Shown here: piece by piece, positions 13,302 to 15,178 of the stretch
Numbering within the stretch: the stretch's first letter is position 1
Layout: every line of letters starts with the position of its first letter
NCBI GenBank assembly: GCA_902797525.1
Contig: CADBSZ010000171.1
Span: forward strand, 1-15,178
From: an uncultured Ruminococcus sp.
GTDB taxonomy: Bacteria; Bacillota; Clostridia; Oscillospirales; Acutalibacteraceae
DNA length: 15,178 nt
Direction: 5' to 3'
Made by a program: the position numbers and the translations under genes
Notes under the pieces: model-generated
What the model was told of the DNA's origin: nothing
The model's database searches: none
The model's input: only the letters and a program-made list of their open reading frames with translations

Positions 13302-14144
13302 TTACTGCACCTCCTTGTTCAGCAAATTGCATGTGGCTTCATAGGCGTGGCGCTCGAACTTGCGGTACATCGCCGTGCGCTTCATCGCCTCGTCAAAATC
13401 AACCTTGAAGCCGTCAAAATCGGGGCCGTCAACGCAGGCAAACTTGGTTTCGCCGCCGACGGTCAGGCGGCAGCCGCCGCACATGCCGGTGCCGTCAATC
13501 ATAATCGGATTCATCGAAACGGTGGTGGGAATGCTGTGAGGACGGGTGGTTTCCACCACAAACTTCATCATCAGCAGCGGACCGATGGCGATTACCATGT
13601 CGTACTGCTCGCCCGACTCAATCAGCGCCTTCAGCGGCGCGGTGACAACGCCCTTGTCGCCGTAGGAGCCGTCGTCGGTCATGACGATATACCGGCCGGA
13701 GCAGGCGGAAAACTCGTCCTCCAAAATGACAAAATCCTTGTTGCGGAAGCCGACGATGGAATGCACCTCGCAGCCGTTTTCGTGCAGCTTTTGCGCAATC
13801 GGCAGCGCGATGGCGCAGCCCACGCCGCCGCCGACAACGCACACCTTTTTCAAGCCCTCAATTTCGGTGGGCTTGCCGAGCGGTCCGGCAAAGTCCGCCA
13901 GCGAATCGCCCTCCTCAAGGGTGTTGAGCTGACGGGTGGTCGCGCCGACAATCTGGAAAATAATGCAAACGGTACCGCGGTTTGCATCGGTGCCCGAGAT
14001 GGTCAGCGGAATGCGCTCGCCGTCCTTGGTGGCGCGCAAAATGACAAACTGACCGGGCTCCGCCTTTTTGGCAACCAGCGGCGCCTCAATCTGCATCAGG
14101 GTGATGTTGTGACTGAGCGGTCTTTTTTCCACAATTTTATACAT
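13302..14144 (-). CDS. nfnA: NfnA-type FAD/NAD-binding oxidoreductase, small subunit
   Basis: 280 residues, related to ferredoxin-NADP reductase and the dihydroorotate dehydrogenase electron-transfer subunit. The FAD-binding barrel contains RIPLTIS (44-50), and the NAD domain follows with VCVVGGGVGCAIALPIA (101-117). A C-terminal 2Fe-2S motif carries Cys222, Cys225 and Cys237 (MCGGC and FACVDGPDFD), with an Asp shortly before the first Cys, consistent with the Asp-plus-three-Cys ligation reported for NfnA. With NfnB it couples NADH and reduced ferredoxin to NADP+ reduction in anaerobes. The ATG at 14144 follows TAAGGGAGAA. Dihydroorotate dehydrogenase PyrK is a possible relative, but the adjacent nfnB-like gene and the absence of pyrD favour NfnA. 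Confidence 0.92.
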   Translation of the reverse strand: MYKIVEKRPLSHNITLMQIEAPLVAKKAEPGQFVILRATKDGERIPLTISGTDANRGTVCIIFQIVGATTRQLNTLEEGDSLADFAGPLGKPTEIEGLKKVCVVGGGVGCAIALPIAQKLHENGCEVHSIVGFRNKDFVILEDEFSACSGRYIVMTDDGSYGDKGVVTAPLKALIESGEQYDMVIAIGPLLMMKFVVETTRPHSIPTTVSMNPIMIDGTGMCGGCRLTVGGETKFACVDGPDFDGFKVDFDEAMKRTAMYRKFERHAYEATCNLLNKEVQ

Positions 14145-14203
14145 AGCGGATTCTCCCTTACTGATATATCGGAATTTGGTGAAATTTTATGTTGATTCAT
14201 ATT

Positions 14204-14232
14204 ATTGTACCATATTCGCGCCGCAATTTCAA
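14204..14232 (-). promoter_or_regulatory. Sigma-A promoter of nfnAB
   Basis: Minus strand: -35 TTGAAA (14232-14227), 17-base spacer, -10 TACAAT (14209-14204) with an extended TGG upstream. Leader about 53 bases. Confidence 0.8.
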
Positions 14233-14300
14233 TAGGGCGGTTTTTGACAAAAACTGTTTTGATACAGGCACGGGATAAATGATAAAATTTAAAAATCCTC

Positions 14301-14329
14301 TTTACCTTCCGCCGAATATTTGTTACAAT
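14301..14329 (+). promoter_or_regulatory. Promoter of the lactate dehydrogenase gene
   Basis: -35 TTTACC (14301-14306), 17-base spacer, -10 TACAAT (14324-14329). The RNA would start near 14336, about 29 bases before the ATG. A second possible promoter lies upstream: TTGATA (14259-14264), 18 bases, TAAAAT (14283-14288). A 14-base imperfect palindrome, CAAAA-N4-TTTTG (14248-14261), could be an operator, but it is not a recognisable Rex site. Confidence 0.65.
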
Positions 14330-14364
14330 AAGGTCAATGATAAAACCAACACGAAAGGAACGTG

Positions 14365-15178
14365 ATGTATATGGCAAATATCAGCAGAAAAGTGGTGCTG
14401 GTCGGCACGGGCATGGTCGGCATGAGCTTTGCTTACGCCGCGCTGAACCAGAGCGTTTGCGACGAGCTGGTGCTCATTGATCTCAACGAAGTCCGCGCGC
14501 GCGGCGAGGCGATGGACCTCAACCACGGCCTGGCGTTTTCCAACTCCAGCATGAAGATTTATTTCGGCGATTATTATGACTGCTCCAACGCAGACATCGT
14601 CATCATCTGCGCCGGCGTAAACCAAAAAGAGGGCGAAACGCGCCTGGAGCTTTTGCAGCGCAACACCAAGGTGTTTGAGTCAATTGTGCCGCGCGTGGTA
14701 TCCTCGGGCTTTGAGGGCATTTTCCTGGTTGCCACCAACCCCGTTGACATTATGACGCGCGTCACCTATGAGCTGAGCGGCTTTAACGCGGCGAAGGTGA
14801 TCGGCACGGGCACCACCCTCGACACCGCGCGCCTGCGCTATCTGCTCGGGCAGTATTTTGAAATCGACCCGCGCAACATGCACGCATATGTCATCGGCGA
14901 GCACGGCGACAGCGAATTTGTGCCGTGGAGCCAGGCAATTGTGGCGGTGAAGCCGATTTATGATGTGCTTGAGGACAATCCCAACCGCTACAAAATGGAG
15001 GATTTGGACAAAATCAGCGACGAAGTGCGCACTGCCGCCTACGAAATCATCAAGGCGAAGGGCAGCACCTACTACGGCATCGGCATGGCGATTTGCCGCA
15101 TTGTGCGCGCGATTTTCCACAATGAAAATACTGTGTTCACCACCTCGGTGCGTCTGCGCGGCGAATACGGTTTGAAAA
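14365..15178 (+). CDS. ldh: L-lactate dehydrogenase, 3' end beyond the window
   Basis: The first 271 codons are present and the gene runs off the right edge. It reduces pyruvate to L-lactate with NADH. Evidence: Rossmann motif VVLVGTGMVGMSFAYA; DLNEVRARGEAMDLNHG; the substrate loop GVNQKEGETR, where Gln rather than Arg marks lactate rather than malate dehydrogenase; NPVDIMT; DTARLR holding the substrate Asp and Arg; and IGEHGDSE with the catalytic His. The Arg of RLR and the His of MHAYVIGEHGD match the fructose 1,6-bisphosphate site, so allosteric activation is likely. The ATG at 14365 follows GAAAGGAACGTG; an ATG at 14371 is the other candidate. GTGTTLD replaces the usual GSGTVLD, a mild change. 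It is divergent from nfnAB. Confidence 0.95.
   Translation, partial: MYMANISRKVVLVGTGMVGMSFAYAALNQSVCDELVLIDLNEVRARGEAMDLNHGLAFSNSSMKIYFGDYYDCSNADIVIICAGVNQKEGETRLELLQRNTKVFESIVPRVVSSGFEGIFLVATNPVDIMTRVTYELSGFNAAKVIGTGTTLDTARLRYLLGQYFEIDPRNMHAYVIGEHGDSEFVPWSQAIVAVKPIYDVLEDNPNRYKMEDLDKISDEVRTAAYEIIKAKGSTYYGIGMAICRIVRAIFHNENTVFTTSVRLRGEYGLK

Noticed and set aside
14244..14249. Perfect TTGACA upstream of ldh
   Set aside because: No acceptable -10 lies 16-18 bases downstream; the better ldh promoter is at 14301-14329.
14241..14335. Rex operator between nfnAB and ldh
   Set aside because: I looked for a TTGTTA-N6-TAACAA-type palindrome. Only a half-match, TTGTTAC at 14320-14326, was seen, overlapping the ldh -10.

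Overview
The window looks like a chromosomal segment of a low-to-moderate-GC Gram-positive anaerobe, most likely a gut-type Clostridia (Oscillospiraceae/Ruminococcaceae-like). The evidence is the AGGAGG-type ribosome sites, sigma-A promoters with 17-bp spacers, two class C-like sortases, a Gram-positive LexA with a GAAC-N4-GTT(C/T)-type box, an NfnAB transhydrogenase beside L-lactate dehydrogenase, and a small DUF6472-like protein. This assignment is inference; there is no rRNA or species marker. Coding sequence is GC-rich and intergenic regions are strongly AT-rich.

Layout. (1) 1-225: 5' part of a secreted protein (minus strand), running off the left edge. (2) 226-569: AT-rich spacer with a possible small RNA (plus strand) ending in a hairpin terminator, then the terminator of the next gene. 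(3) 570-1127: PAP2-family membrane phosphatase with its own promoter. (4) 1296-4812: four-gene minus-strand operon in the order polyprenol-phosphate sugar transferase, aldo/keto reductase, transketolase N-terminal subunit, transketolase C-terminal subunit, with promoter and terminator. It is divergent from (5) a low-molecular-weight tyrosine phosphatase at 5024-5485. (6) 5522-8119: a DUF815-type AAA+ ATPase and a lipoprotein that fuses a metal/B12-type binding domain to a peptidoglycan-binding domain. (7) 8268-9978: two tandem sortases on the plus strand, followed by a decayed in-frame copy of the second gene's 3' end. (8) 10161-11524: lexA, a LOG-family nucleotide phosphoribohydrolase and a DUF6472-like protein, forming a probable SOS operon with a LexA box over the lexA -35 region. 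(9) 11596-11909: non-coding stretch with several hairpins, a 14-bp perfect stem and a heptanucleotide tandem repeat. (10) 11910-14144: nfnA-nfnB. (11) 14365-15178: L-lactate dehydrogenase, divergent from nfnAB and running off the right edge.

How it fits together. Much of the window concerns the cell envelope: a glycan-initiating transferase with sugar-modifying enzymes, a PAP2 phosphatase that could recycle lipid carrier, a tyrosine phosphatase of the type that often controls polysaccharide synthesis, a wall-binding lipoprotein and two sortases. The right end is redox metabolism: NfnAB links NADH, NADPH and ferredoxin, and lactate dehydrogenase disposes of NADH. No CRISPR array, tRNA, rRNA, transposase or phage gene was seen. 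The points most worth following up are the transketolase/sugar-transferase operon, the binding-protein/peptidoglycan-binding fusion, the orphan sortase pair with its duplicated tail, and two candidate structured RNAs.
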